From Pegoplata infirma (taxonomy: Eukaryota; Arthropoda; Insecta; Diptera; Anthomyiidae), in NCBI GenBank assembly GCA_963921195.1, contig OY992539.1:130724682-130788681 (forward strand): 64,000 bases of DNA, given 5' to 3'. The notes beneath the pieces are model-generated. The model had not been told where the DNA came from and searched no databases. It worked only from the letters and a program-made list of their open reading frames with translations. The position numbers and the translations under genes were made by a program. This document shows, one piece after another, positions 1 through 11,444 of the stretch. Within the stretch, counting starts at the first letter, position 1, and every line of letters begins with the position of its first letter.

Positions 1-714
1 GGGTAGTGATTATATAACACATTACCAGGTAATGCATATAACTTATTTGTAGCATTATTTTATGATGTCTTACCAAACATTTGTTCCACAACGTATTATT
101 TTCAAGTGAAAAATAATGCATTACTAATAATTTGCTACGTAATGCGTGATTATTGGAAAAAATGTATTTCATATTTGTTATTTCTAAACATTAAATCATG
201 GATGACTTATATTTGGTTACATTATGTATTATTTAAAAGTTTGAAATAATGCATTATTTATAATTAAATGCATAATGCATTACAATAACATAAAAAATAA
301 TTATTTTATAAAAAAATGCATAAGTTTAAACTAGAGATGGGCTCACGACAAGAAATTTCTAACGACTCACACTCACTAGCATATTATATCTACTTACACT
401 CACTTACAATCACGTGAGTAAATTTAATACAAAATTACTTTTTCACTACTCGTAACACCTTATATATTACGTTCTGGTATGCTATATTATATACCTTACT
501 CGTAACCTATAAAATATTATATATTTTACACCTTACTCGTATTCTTCGTTATAAATTTATGACTTATTTTATACCTTACTGGTATTCTTTGTGATAATGT
601 GGATGCATTACTTTGAGTCTCATCGCCTGTTAAAATCATCAATGCTGCAATGTATAAAATAAGAGATCATATACCTTATTTTATACCTTATTTGGTAATC
701 TAAGTTTTGCTGGG
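1..714. mobile_element. Right-hand remnant of a CAGCAAAA-type foldback element
   Basis: The stretch ends at 703-714 with AAGTTTTGCTGGG, the complement of the CCCAGCAAAACTT end seen at 14493 and, in similar form, at 35252. It carries ATGCATTAC-type motifs (29-40, 600-625), and the text around 603-624 closely resembles 35393-35412. The left end lies outside the window or is lost. No coding frame of note is present. Family assignment by shared ends is an inference. Confidence 0.4.
332..600. mobile_element. Fragment of hAT-like MITE (TAGAGATGGG end)
   Basis: TAGAGATGGGC at 332-342 is followed by many CACTCAC/CACGTGAGT motifs, as in the complete element at 35906-36405. The opposite end (CCCATCTC) is not found downstream, so this copy is truncated and its right limit is approximate. 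Confidence 0.4.
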
Positions 715-2250
715 TATTTCTAAAAACAATGATTTTTCTTTGCCGGAGCCAATATTTTCAATCCCATTAGTATATGTTTCGACCACAATATCAAAAAATG
801 TGTTTTTATGTAGAGCTGCTTCTTTAAATGCAAGAAAATTAACATTTGTGCCAAGTTTGGGGCCGCCACCATTGAGTGTTTTTCTTTGTTATGAAGACCA
901 AATTGGTAAATTGGTAAATTTTAAATGAAACATTGTTAAACATTGTTTTTATTAATCTTTTAATAGTTTTTAAAAAATAAATTTTAATTGTTTTTTTACT
1001 TTATAAAAAACAACAACAGCTGATAAAAAAAAATCGTGGGCAGCGTTGCAAAAAGGCATAAGGGATGATTATTTTGTGAAAAACCATAGTTGTACAATTA
1101 AGTAGTAGACATTTTTTGGGATTTTGAATTGCGATTTTACGATTTTCCCAAAATCCAAGTTTTTTTTTTATATGGGATTTGACATTTGAAATCCAAAAAA
1201 GTAATAGGATTTACTTGAATTTTCATTGAAATCCCATTTTTTTCTGGATTTCGAGGTATATGTAAATGGTATATAAAGAATTTGTCACCTAAAAATTTTC
1301 AAATAGCCGTAGTTACAGGGTTTGTTGTATATGTTGGCCCAACAGCCATCTTTTGTTTAACTTAATGTCACATACCTTTACAATTTTTCTGCTATTAACC
1401 ATGCCGTTAGTGTTTTCTTTCTTTTTGTTTTGTAATGTAGTTTTTTATATAAATTTTTTTTACCATGACCATGCACATTTTAAGATTTAGATGTATGATT
1501 AAAATGTGAGGAAAATGAAAATTGTTAACACTATTAAAAGAATACAAGGACGTTGAAGATGTCATTTCAGTATTTAATGAAAAAACGTTATAAAAAGAAA
1601 ATTTTACATTTTTGCTGTTAGTCAGAATTTTTTATAAATTTAAGCAAAATTTATATATGACATTTAAAAGAGTTTTCATCAGGAGTACGTTTTTGAATTT
1701 AATTCACAAACTTAATTAAAAAAAATTTTGCGTGAAAAATTTTACGTGAATAATTGCTAGAGAATTATACATGTCAAATTTTGACATTTTGGTACAATAT
1801 TTAAATTATTAAAAAGCACCAATTTTCCTTCCATCTTTTGACCACCCCTTTTTAGCACACACCTTTTGACTCAAGTTTAGGTTGTGTTCAAATATTGACA
1901 AAATGGAACTTCGCTCCTCATTGTTTTGAACTTTTAAACTCGTTAAGACGAAAATTCTAGCTGATACTGTTTTCGAGTTATTGTCAAATAACTACACTGT
2001 TTGACAGAAAAAACCTCCCAGTGAAATATTCAACAGATTCTTGTAGATCTTGCCCTCCTGAATCCAAATCTGCCATCCAATTTTTTTTTAGCACATACCG
2101 TTAAAAAGTCAAAATAACAATAATTTCGCTCTTTTTGTGGTCTACTGTTACATATCCTTCCAAAAATAAGACTTGATTTCTTATAAAATGGACTTTCTTA
2201 TTCCAAAACTGCAATCCAAATTATTCTAGCATGCCCCGTTTTCGTTTGTG
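715..2250. other. A/T-rich DNA, no gene recognised
   Basis: I see no convincing coding frame, RNA gene or complete element. Around 1119-1250 there is a run of GGATTT/AAATCC motifs in both orientations. Between about 1810 and 2250 a loose repeat of roughly 130 bp recurs with the motif AGCACA(C/T)ACC or AGCATGCCCC, probably the degraded interior of the mini-me fragment that follows. Confidence 0.4.
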
Positions 2251-2376
2251 TTTTTTACTCAAAATAAAATATTTCTAATCAAAATTGTTCACGTTAAAAA
2301 ATGTTCTATCCTTTAATAAGGCATTGTGGAGGGTATTCATAGATTCGGCAGATTTGAATTTAACTTTTCTACTTGT
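2251..2376 (-). mobile_element. Mini-me family A, 5' end fragment
   Basis: On the minus strand this is the ACAAGTAGAAAAGTTAAATT start followed by ATACCCTCCACAATGCC and the AATATTTTATTTTGAG stretch, matching 31480-31610 and 61747-61880. Only the first ~126 bp are clear; the (GTCY)n core and the 3' hairpin are missing. Confidence 0.7.
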
Positions 2377-4078
2377 TTTTTATTACTTTATACTTCCTCT
2401 CTTTTGCCTCTCTTTTAATAACTGAAAAAAAGTTTTAACTTATATCAAAATTACACATTTTATGCTGCACTGAGCACGATGCTTGAAAATGCCAAATTCG
2501 ACTGCCCCTAAATCAGCTGATATTTGTTTTTTGGAAAAACCAAATATAGAGTTATTTAATTTAATATTTTCTTAATCGAATGTCAGTTACAAAAAAAAAT
2601 TGTGTTTGTTCGAAAAATGATATTTGGCCAAGATTTCAGATCAAATTAATTAGAGTGCACTGCAAAAAAAGTGAAGTTAAAAGTTTAATTAAAATTTTTA
2701 AGTGGTCCAATTAAATATTTAATTGAAATTGAACTTAATTACAATTAAAATTATGTTTGTAATAATAAATACGATAATAATTTTTGTGCAAACACCTGGG
2801 TGCGTAAAATTATTTTGACACATTATATAATTTTCTTTTGTTTTCCCAACTAAACTTTTCTTTTTAAATTTCACACTATTTAATTTCCAACAAACTACTT
2901 ATTTTGCCACATAACTTCAAAGCTAAAAACTCATACATATTGTTCAATTTTGACAACAAAGAACACAAACAAAAAATGTTAGCAATTATCTAATTATTTT
3001 CAGCTTTTACAACATTAAATATTTACAGGAAAAATGAAAAAAAAAAAAAAACGAAACGAAACAGGAAAGATTTTTTGGCACTTAAAAAGCTTTCAAACTA
3101 AAAATTCTTGAAAAGGTGTTTTCATAATTAACTAATTGTTCCATAGAGAAATATGCTTAAAAATAAATTTTCAAATTGGCATATACTACATGATACGTTG
3201 TAGATATATATTCGTTAGATGGGGGTGAAAATATTATTTTGTTGGGTATGAAATTGCTGTGGAGCAGAAAATAAAGCAGGAATTAGTTTTGCTTTCTATT
3301 AAAAATTTCTTATATAGGAAAATAACAAAAATATCAGACAAGTTTTGATAAAATTCATATACATTTTTTAAAACTTCAGAAATTAATAAAAAAAAGTGTA
3401 AAATTCGGAAAAATTTGGAAAAATTGTAAACAAAATTAAAAAATTGGAAAAATTCAGAAAAAAATGTGTCAGAAAAATTTTAAAAACAAGGGAAATCAGG
3501 ACTTTATAGAAGGGGAAAAAAAATTTTGCAGTTATAATTTTTAAAAATATTTTTTCGATCTATGCGATTTGCAAAATTTTTCAATTTTATTAATCCACTC
3601 TAAAAAAAAATTCTCATACACTTTCATATACAACAACAAACACCACTTAAATATTTAAACATTTCATTGACTTCATTCTTTTTCAAGTTATGAGTTGTTT
3701 ATTTTCATTATAAGTTTTTTAACAAACAGTATGCTACATATAATAAGTTTTAGAATTTTTGTTTTATTTTCTTTCCGTTTTATTTTTTTAATTTGCTAAA
3801 ATACTGTAATCAAATTTTAATTAAAAAAACTTAAATGCATATGTTGTTAAATAAATAAACAGTATCAATCAATTTGAAAATTGAACAAAGATTTAGTACA
3901 AATGTTTTGTATTTATAATTTTGTGCCCTACAATATTAGGTTATTATATTAAATTTGTCATCAATTGTTTATCAATTAAAATTAAAAATAAATAACTATA
4001 ATTTTACAACCATAAGAACTTATGTTGTTTTACAAAAAAAAAAAAAAAACTGTAATTTTGCTTAAATAGTCTTTGTTA
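2377..4078. other. A/T-rich DNA, no gene recognised
   Basis: No feature can be supported. Long A- and T-runs and AATTAAA/TTTAATT motifs dominate. No ORF of 60 codons or more begins here. Confidence 0.4.
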
Positions 4079-4264
4079 AATATTCTTGACAATGGAATTT
4101 GACGAATTGCGAAGCATGTGTCGACTAAGTCTAGCAAAAATGAACAGCACAAAAAAAATTTAAAACACAAAAATAGTTTTCCAAAAAATTATTCTATGAG
4201 AAAATCATAGTTTTGATTAGTAAAGGAAATAATGACCACGAGCTAATATAAACCTACTCAACAT
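4079..4264 (-). repeat. Diverged solo copy of the 541-bp repeat U
   Basis: The text from TTGACAATGGAATTTGACGA through the AATAATGACCACGAG block to CCTACTCA is a clearly diverged relative of the minus-strand repeat units at 42040-42206 and 46070-46245. It lies about 37 kb from the main cluster and has many substitutions, so it is an old copy. No neighbouring unit is visible. Confidence 0.7.
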
Positions 4265-5172
4265 ATGTTTTTGAAAATTTAAAAAAAAATTTTAAAATAT
4301 TTTTTTACCACTTAAATCAATAAAATTCTTTACACCTGTAATAAACTAAGACTATTAAATAAAACAATTCGATTTTATTTTAAATTATTGCACTTTCTTT
4401 GCTGTACAAAAAAGGAATGAGCTTAAAGATAAAATGTAACAAGAAATAAAACAGCAAAAGGATTTTAGTACTCCTTTTGCTGTTGTGGTTATTAATAACA
4501 GTATTCGATTGCAAGTGTTCATTTACTGACAAAAGCTTTTTATAAAGCTTTACTCATATTAAGAGATATTAAATAGTAATGATCCCTATGATACAGTAAA
4601 AACCCTACAACACCTGAACACAAAAAAAATAATCGAAGACACATTTTGATGAGATGATTAAAAGTGTAATCACTTGTTACATGTAGTTTAATGCCATGTT
4701 TTATCATATTGAAGAAAAGCTTTTTTAAATAATGAAATTTGTTTTCAAAATTGATGACAGCAAGTGATGAAACCATTTTGTCTATAAGAAGAAGCATTTT
4801 TCTTTGAGTGATGCAAAAAGTCTAGTAAAATCACGAGAATTGAGTCAAAAAAAATTGTTTGTTAAAAGCCTCAATAATTTTATAAAAAGACTGTAAATTT
4901 ACAAACAAAAATGTGTAAATTCTTTAAACAAAAATATGGATTTACAAAGAAAAGTTGTAATTTCGCAAAAATTATATAATATTTTACACTTTTTTTTTTT
5001 AATTTACATAAATATTTTCTGAAAGTTTTGCGAGTTATTACAAACAATATTTCAAATTTCGAATCTTTTCACGCGATAAAACTTACAAGGGATTTTCTAG
5101 ATTTTTTGCCACCTCTAATTTATAAATTACGAGTTTTTTTTAACATGCTAATGTTTTAAGCTGGTGTCTAAT
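4265..5172. other. A/T-rich DNA, no gene recognised
   Basis: No gene or complete element. The 85-codon minus-strand frame at 4540-4797 has no recognisable domain and a composition like its surroundings. Around 4900-4970 short repeats of TTTACAAA/AAAATATGG type occur. Confidence 0.35.
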
Positions 5173-5763
5173 TGGCTGTAGGCAAAATCGCCCAAAGAAA
5201 AATCGCCCAAAAAATTTTATGAAAAATCGCCCAAATGCAAAATCGCCCAAAAAATATGAAAAATGACCCAAAAAGAAAAATACGAAACTTCGCCCAAAAT
5301 TAACGAAAAAAAGCCCAAAAAAGAAATGAAAAATGGCCCAAAACAAAATAAAAAAAAAAAATTCTAACACATTTTTTCCAAAACACATACTTCACAGAAA
5401 AGCTTTATTTGGCGGAGAGGGTGGGTCTAAGGCATGGAGTTTGTAATCTCTAAGCCCGGCCGAAGGCCGGCTACGCAGAAGAAAATTAAAACGAAAACAA
5501 AAACTTTTAAGATAAGACCATATGTTACGTGGTTATTATTTATTTTTATAGATCGTTGTTTTAAGAATACAGCCCGTAAAATGCATAAGTAATTGATGTA
5601 AAAGTTTTAAGTGTGAAACTTAAATTTTAACGAAATAAAAAAAAATTGGAATTAGCACCGATCAAAGCGCCGCAGGCGAAAAATTTTACCAACAAATTTT
5701 AACAAAAAATCGCGCGATTTTTTGTTAAAATTTGTTGGTAAAATTTTTCGCCTGCGGAGCTTT
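5173..5763 (+). mobile_element. 'CTGTAGGC' element with AAAATCGCCCAAA array
   Basis: Starts with GGCTGTAGGCAAAATCGCCC, an end shared with 38418 (+), 14447 (-), 47344 (-) and 50348 (-). The first 170 bp are an irregular tandem array of AAAATCGCCCAAA. At 5455-5473 is a GC-rich hairpin (CCGGCC-GAA-GGCCGG), also present in altered form at about 15535 and 47031. The other end carries CGATCAAAGCGCCGCAG, like 46822. The family is unknown to me; no coding frame is supported. Confidence 0.55.
5664..5763. repeat. 100-bp near-perfect palindrome without spacer
   Basis: Two 50-bp arms meet at the centre ATCGCGCGAT (5709-5718). I find mismatches only at the 5669/5758 pair. It can form a hairpin or cruciform. 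Its right half (5708-5774) is copied exactly at 13853-13919, directly at the inner end of the large inverted-duplication arm. It lies 18 bp from the arm's outer breakpoint. Confidence 0.85.
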
Positions 5764-5840
5764 CATCGGAGTTGACCGAGTCGACCGATTTTAGAAATTT
5801 TTCGAAATTCTTATTCAGGATGCCAAAATTAAAAAAAAAA

Positions 5841-6377
5841 ACAAGTGAGAGTGTTACATTCGGCTGTGCCGAATCTTTTATACCCTCCAAAATGTAAAAA
5901 AAAACAATATAAAAAAAATCCAGGGGCGTCTTTTTTTTGGGGGGGGGGGGGGTTGGTGGGAGACGTTAGGGAGCTCTTTCCCCTTGCAATTTCGAACTTC
6001 ATCTGAGAAAAGAATAGTGCATTTTCTTAGCAAAAGTACAAAAAACCCTGCAAAAAATGCGGTTTTTCTTAGGTTGGTTTAGTTCTCCAGGGGGAACTTT
6101 TTTCCCCTTAGTCCGATTTTGCCCATTTCCAAACTTAACCTGCCTAGGAATATAAGAGATATTCGTGCCAAATTTCTAAAGTCTAGCTCTTTTATTTTGG
6201 ACTGTATCGTGTCTTCTACAGACGGACAGAAAAACAGACGGACATCGCTAGAATGTCTTAGAATCGATTACTGATCAATAATATATGCCCTTTATGGGGT
6301 CCTAGACCGATATTTCGATGCGTTACACACGGAATGACAAAGTGAGTATACCCCCATACTGTGGTTGGGGGGTATAC
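5841..6377 (+). mobile_element. Mini-me family B element (left-arm copy)
   Basis: Starts ACAAGTGAGAGTGTTACATT with the palindrome ATTCGGC-TGT-GCCGAAT, then ATACCCTCC. It contains CAGACGGACAGA...GACGGACATCGCTAGAATG and ends in the hairpin ATACCCCC...GGGGGGTAT. This is the family B plan seen also at 49503 and 61114. A 14-G run lies at 5939-5952. Noncoding. The (GTCY)n tract is short here. Confidence 0.75.
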
Positions 6378-8464
6378 AAATATGTATCGCAAGATGTATA
6401 TTTTTTTATTTTCAAAAATCCAAAATTTTGATGGAAATTTTTCAAAAGTCAAACATTTTTATCGAATTGAGCCGCGGGCTAAAATAATCGGATTTGCCTT
6501 GAATTTGTTTTAAATGAAAGACTGTTTCATGGTCTATGAAAGGGAAAATAGTATAACATTTTTAGACTTTTAAAAAATTTCTTAAGCGTAGGAAAAACCC
6601 GATTTTTTTTCAAATTTCAAATAGCGATATCTCGAAAACCGTTCTACCGATTTTAATTTTTTATACAAATTTTATGTGTCGAAAGATATATATTTTTTTT
6701 TAATTTTTCAAAAATCCAAAACTAAGCCCTAGTTGAATAAAAAAACTTTAAAAATCGGAGAAAAAACTTTCCATACAGAAAAATTCCAGTCTAAACACAC
6801 ATATTGCGTATTAATTCGTTCTAATATCATTTAAATTTACCGCTTGAGCAGAAAATATGTCATTAAATTTTTATAACCTACACCACTCTGTGGTACAGGG
6901 TTTATAATGAGTTTGCTTGTTAGTACAAGAAATATTAGTGACCCTGAAGTATACCGATCAGCTCAAATTCACTCTTTAAATCGACTCAGTACATTTCCAT
7001 GTAAATTTTTGAGAACGATATAGGTAGCACTTTTTAGCCGATTTTCCTGACATTTTAAATTAATCTTTGAATTTGACTCAAATGACTCTAATTATAGTGT
7101 TGTCATATGTATCCTTTCCAAATTAGGTAGGCAGTATTTTTCATACACAATCGTTCCAAATTACAAAGGGATCGGACCAATTCTTTTTGTAGTACCCATA
7201 AAAACCACCCTGCCGAAATCGGTCTTTTTTCAACCAAAAAATCCAACACCAATTTTTAACGAAAGATAGTTTGGTACCTATTTTCCGCAAAACACTAATG
7301 TAGGGTATCATATGGTCGGTCTTGACCTACTATAATTTTCTTACTTGTTTTGATTGCCTTTTTTAATGGAAACCCTTTTTTAACTGATATTTTTTAAACG
7401 CGTTTTCTGCGAAGTCAGGTTTTTTGTGTTATGTCACTATTGTAGTAAATCAGCGATATCTATATGAGATTGTCTCAAATTTTTTGAAATTAAAAAATAA
7501 TAACAATAGAGTAAAGGCATTAAGTTTATTTTATTTATATATTAGCTGTATGTTTATTTAAACAAATATAAATAAATAAAAAATAAATCTAATTGTATTT
7601 GAAACAAACTCATTAATATCCTACATCAATTTTATTGTTTTGTTTTTATTATTGTTTTGATTTTTACAGTCGTTTTATTGTTTTTTTAAATTATATTTTA
7701 ATGATCATCATCATCATTAAGATTTTTTTCTAGTTGTTCTGTGGTGCAACAACTTGTTGCTAATATTTTTTTAAATTTTATGAAAAAAAAAACACAAACT
7801 TTTATGGTTAAATTATGTGTGGACTCAAATTTTTAAATGTTCAGATTACCTGCAAAATATTGTACCTTGGAGACATGTGAAACCTTTTATTAAAAAGTTT
7901 TTAATAAAAAACACTGAAATATATATTTTAGTTTCATGTTTAATCTAAATAATAATTCTCGAATAGCACTCTGCTACAGAAGTCAACAACAAAAAATACG
8001 CAGGGGTTCTTATATGAAAATTCGAGTTGGTTGGAGTCCATAGAGTACAGAAGTATCAGAGTTTTTCTCGATCACTTCCCTTGTACTTTTTTTTTATTAG
8101 CAAATATGTTGAAAAACAGATATTATTAAATTAAATGAGCGATATGTAATACAACTTATAAGGTTTTGAGCATAATTTTTTTTTAACTTACACAAAAGCG
8201 GTTGTAATTTATTTTCCAGCAGATTTTTCAAGTTTTATTTTTCCAAAATGTTTCAGCCTTACCATAGAAAAATAAAATATATTTAAAATCAGCTTTTAAT
8301 TTTATTTTCATACAAATTGTTTTTGTTTTTAAAATCGACTTTCAAAAATGTATTGAAAATTTGAAATTTAAAACAAAACTTTTGTTAAAATAGACTTTTT
8401 GATTTCTTGTGGTAAGGCCTTTGTTTTTAGTCATGCTATATTTTAATATAACTTAAAGTTTTTT

Positions 8465-9230
8465 TATACCCTCCACTCTAGTGATAGAGGGTATATATAA
8501 GTTTGTCATTCCGTTTGTAACACCTCGAAATATTGGTCTAGGACCCCATAAAGTATATATATTCATGATCCTCGATCGATTTTAAGACGACCTAGCGATG
8601 TCCGTCCGTCCGTCCGTCTGTCCGTCTGTCTGTCTGTCTGTCTGTTGAAAACACGCTAACTTTTGAAAGACTTTACGGATGCTCCTGAAGTTTGGCATAT
8701 ATGTTGGGCATTTACCTGGTCAGGTTGTTATTGCAATCCAACGAAATTGGTCCAGTGGTTCAAAAGTTATAAGCAAATGAGTGAATTTCGGCAAGGGTTT
8801 TTCTGGAATTTACGAGATAAAACACACGGTAACTTTCGAACGGAAATTCTGAGGATGCTGAAGTGTGGCGAATATATTTGCCGTTCCTCTGGTCCGGTTG
8901 GTTTTCAATTTCAGCCAAATCGGTCCAGTAGTTCAAAAGTTATTAGCAAAACCGTAAATTTCAGATTCGCCTCACCTTAAATTCACGTGTTGAAACCCCG
9001 TTACAGGTTTTAAAAACATTGGTAAGTCACAAAATATTTTACAACGCATTTTTGTCACTCAAAAATATTTTTACACTAAAAGAAAAAAAAAAATACACTC
9101 GAAAAAATTTTACACTCAAAAAAATTATACAATTAAAAAAAAAATTTAGTAAATTATTTTTTTTTTTTTTAAAATTAGTTAAAAAAAAAAAAAATTTTTA
9201 AACAAAATAAAATATTTCTAATCAAAAATG
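8465..9230 (-). mobile_element. Mini-me family A element, 5'-truncated (left-arm copy)
   Basis: On the minus strand the 3' hairpin (ACCCTC...GAGGGT) is at 8465-8495 and the (GTCY)n tract at 8600-8644. Next to the tract is a ~320-bp block with two diverged ~160-bp repeats ending in TTCAAAAGTTAT(A/T)AGCAAA. Then follow ACACTCAAAAAA repeats. The element stops near 9230 without the ACAAGTAG start. The block holds a 105-codon plus-strand frame (8663-8980) that stays open in two other copies; I consider it probably noncoding. Confidence 0.75.
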
Positions 9231-9360
9231 TTATTTTGATTGCGTCAGCAAACATAGTCTCTAGTCTAAGGAATTTTTTTTACCAACCTTGGGATAAAAT
9301 ATTTAAGAATCAAAAAAATTGCATATGAAAAATTAAAATTAAATTAGAGTCGTAGACTGA

Positions 9361-10440
9361 ATCTGATAACTTTTCTTATCATTTTCGAAGAGAAAGTAAA
9401 TCTCATATATTTTTTACAGAAAAATGTTTCAGAACTCGAGAAATATTTAGATACTTATTTTACACAGAGTTTAATAATATTTTAAAAGAAAAATTATCTA
9501 AAATTTTAAGAATTCTTCTGTAGGAAAAATGTTTAAGAATCTTATAAATTTTCTATAGGAAAAATCCATTGGCAACTGTTAATTTCCTTAGAATAAAATA
9601 TTTTAGAGTCTGACAAGAATTTTTCTGGAAAAAAAATCTAAAATCGGATAATTTTTTTACAGGAAAAACGTTTTAGAATCTGATAGTTTTTTTATGAGAA
9701 ATATATTTCAGAATCTTAGAATTTTTTAAATGGAAAAAGAGATTTTTTCTGTTTAAATAATATTGTAGAATCAAAGAATTTTTCTATAGGAAAAGTTTTT
9801 CAAAATTTATGATTTTTCCAATAAGAAAAATGTTTTGGAATTTTTCTATAGAAAATTATATCATATCAAAATTATATATATAATCTCCCAGAATCTGAAA
9901 ATATTTCTGTTGAGAAATTTTATAAAGAAAGTGTGTCTTTGAGTCTGTAAATTTTTCTTCTGAAGTTGTGTCTTAAATTTTTCTTTAAAAAATGCCTTAG
10001 AACCTAAAAATTTTTCTATATGAAATTATCTTAGAAAACATTGGAACTTTAGAAATTTCCCTTCTTTTTTTTCCCCTTCTCAAATATTTTCTATCGAAAA
10101 ATGCCGCTTGAAAAAATCGGTTGGATCTGATTTAATCTGTTTGGATCTAAAAAATATAATTTTATCTGATCAGGTCTTTTTGATCCGACGTTTTTCCACA
10201 ATTTCAGGATCTGATCAGTTTCAATTACGGATCAGAGTTCGAAATTGGAGACAAATTTCGTATCTGGTAGATCTTATCAGATACAAATGCCATCATTAGA
10301 TTTTTACAAATCAGACCAGATCTAATCAATTTTTTTTCACGGAGCTATAAAATTTAGGAATTTATTTTTAGAAAAGGGTATCAGATTTTTTTCAAGGAAG
10401 AATTTTTTAAAAACCGAAAATTTTTTAGAATCTGAGATTT
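9361..10440. repeat. Decayed tandem repeat related to the 35-bp minisatellite
   Basis: Irregularly spaced (roughly 40-65 bp) copies of TTTTTCTATAGGAAAAATG...TTAGAATCTGA fill this stretch. The same two motifs (CTATAGAAAAA and CAGAATCTGAG) form the homogeneous array at 27.3-30.3 kb. These copies are much more diverged. A MITE interrupts the stretch at 10104-10342. It is present identically in the right arm. Confidence 0.65.
10104..10342. mobile_element. MITE with CCGnnTGAAAAAATCGGTT-type ends
   Basis: Left end CCGCTTGAAAAAATCGGTTGG, right end AATCAATTTTTTTTCACGG (imperfect inverted repeats). The interior is rich in GATCTGAT/GATCAGATC motifs in both orientations. The same plan occurs at 58726-58975, where the ends read CCCGTGTAAAAAT. 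About 240 bp, noncoding. No clear target duplication is seen. The small ORFs here are chance. Confidence 0.6.
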
Positions 10441-10498
10441 TTCTTTTATGAAAAATTTTTGTATACAAAAAAATTCTAAGAATCTGAGAATTAGGAAA

Positions 10499-11444
10499 CA
10501 TGTGAATGTATGTGTGGAACAAGGTGCTAAAATCCAATTTTTGGAAATCGCGTTTTTTTGCAAAATCGTGTCTTCCTACAATAGTTCGACCTATTTATAA
10601 ACAAATTTGTTAAATACTTGATCGTTTTCTGTCATAAAAATGGCCTTAAAAGTTCAATTTTAATTATTTTTGGGAATATTTTTAATTTTTTGTCGGATAC
10701 TAACATGTGTTTTGCAGTTAAACTAAAGGTCATTTATTTAAATTCTTACATGTGAGATGGTTTACGTGTAGAAAACATCCTAGGCTTTAACATATGTCCA
10801 TTGGTTTGGCAAAAAACGCTTTATTATCTAAACTATCGATAGTTAAAATGTAAACTGGAAAAAGGTGCTATATCCATATAAAAACACAATATTGTTTTAC
10901 GCAATACTAAGGTTGGGTTTTGATAATCTATCAAACTTTTAAGTTCAAACTTAAAAATTAAATGGTTAGTAACTTATATCATAACTTGTGCAAATTTTTT
11001 AACCCATTATGGGAAGATTTGTTTAAAATAAACCATATAACAGTTATTTTTTTTGTTAAATTAGCTGCTCTTTATTATTTTTATATAAAAATGATTACTG
11101 CTGGACCCGGTCTAAATTTTGCAGAATTCATCACGCTAAATTTAAATTTTTAAAAAATAACATAAAAAACTAAAAACTACTTGACAAATGTATTGAAATT
11201 CCTAGTAGAAATTGTAACATAGCACCTTATTCCACTAGAACAAAATTCCACATGCATTTTTTTGCTACTTCCGCTCAATTGTTTTTAATGAAATTTTGTA
11301 CATAGATGCATATGGTCCATCTTTATCGAGCTACAAAAAGAAATTTCAAAAAAATATTTTTTTTCGCGACTTATTTAGTTTTTTGCTTCTCCTGAACAAT
11401 TTGGTTTTTGGATTATAGCACCTTGTTCCACACCCACATTCATG
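10499..11444. mobile_element. Foldback element with GGAACAAGGTGCTA ends (left-arm copy)
   Basis: CATGTGAATGTATGTGTGG followed by AACAAGGTGCTAAAATCC at the left is complemented at the right by GGATTATAGCACCTTGTTCC and CACATTCATG. Related internal GGTGCTAT and AGCACCTTATTCC motifs occur at 10866 and 11221. The interior holds TATCGATAG near 10833. About 946 bp, no convincing coding frame. Confidence 0.6.
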
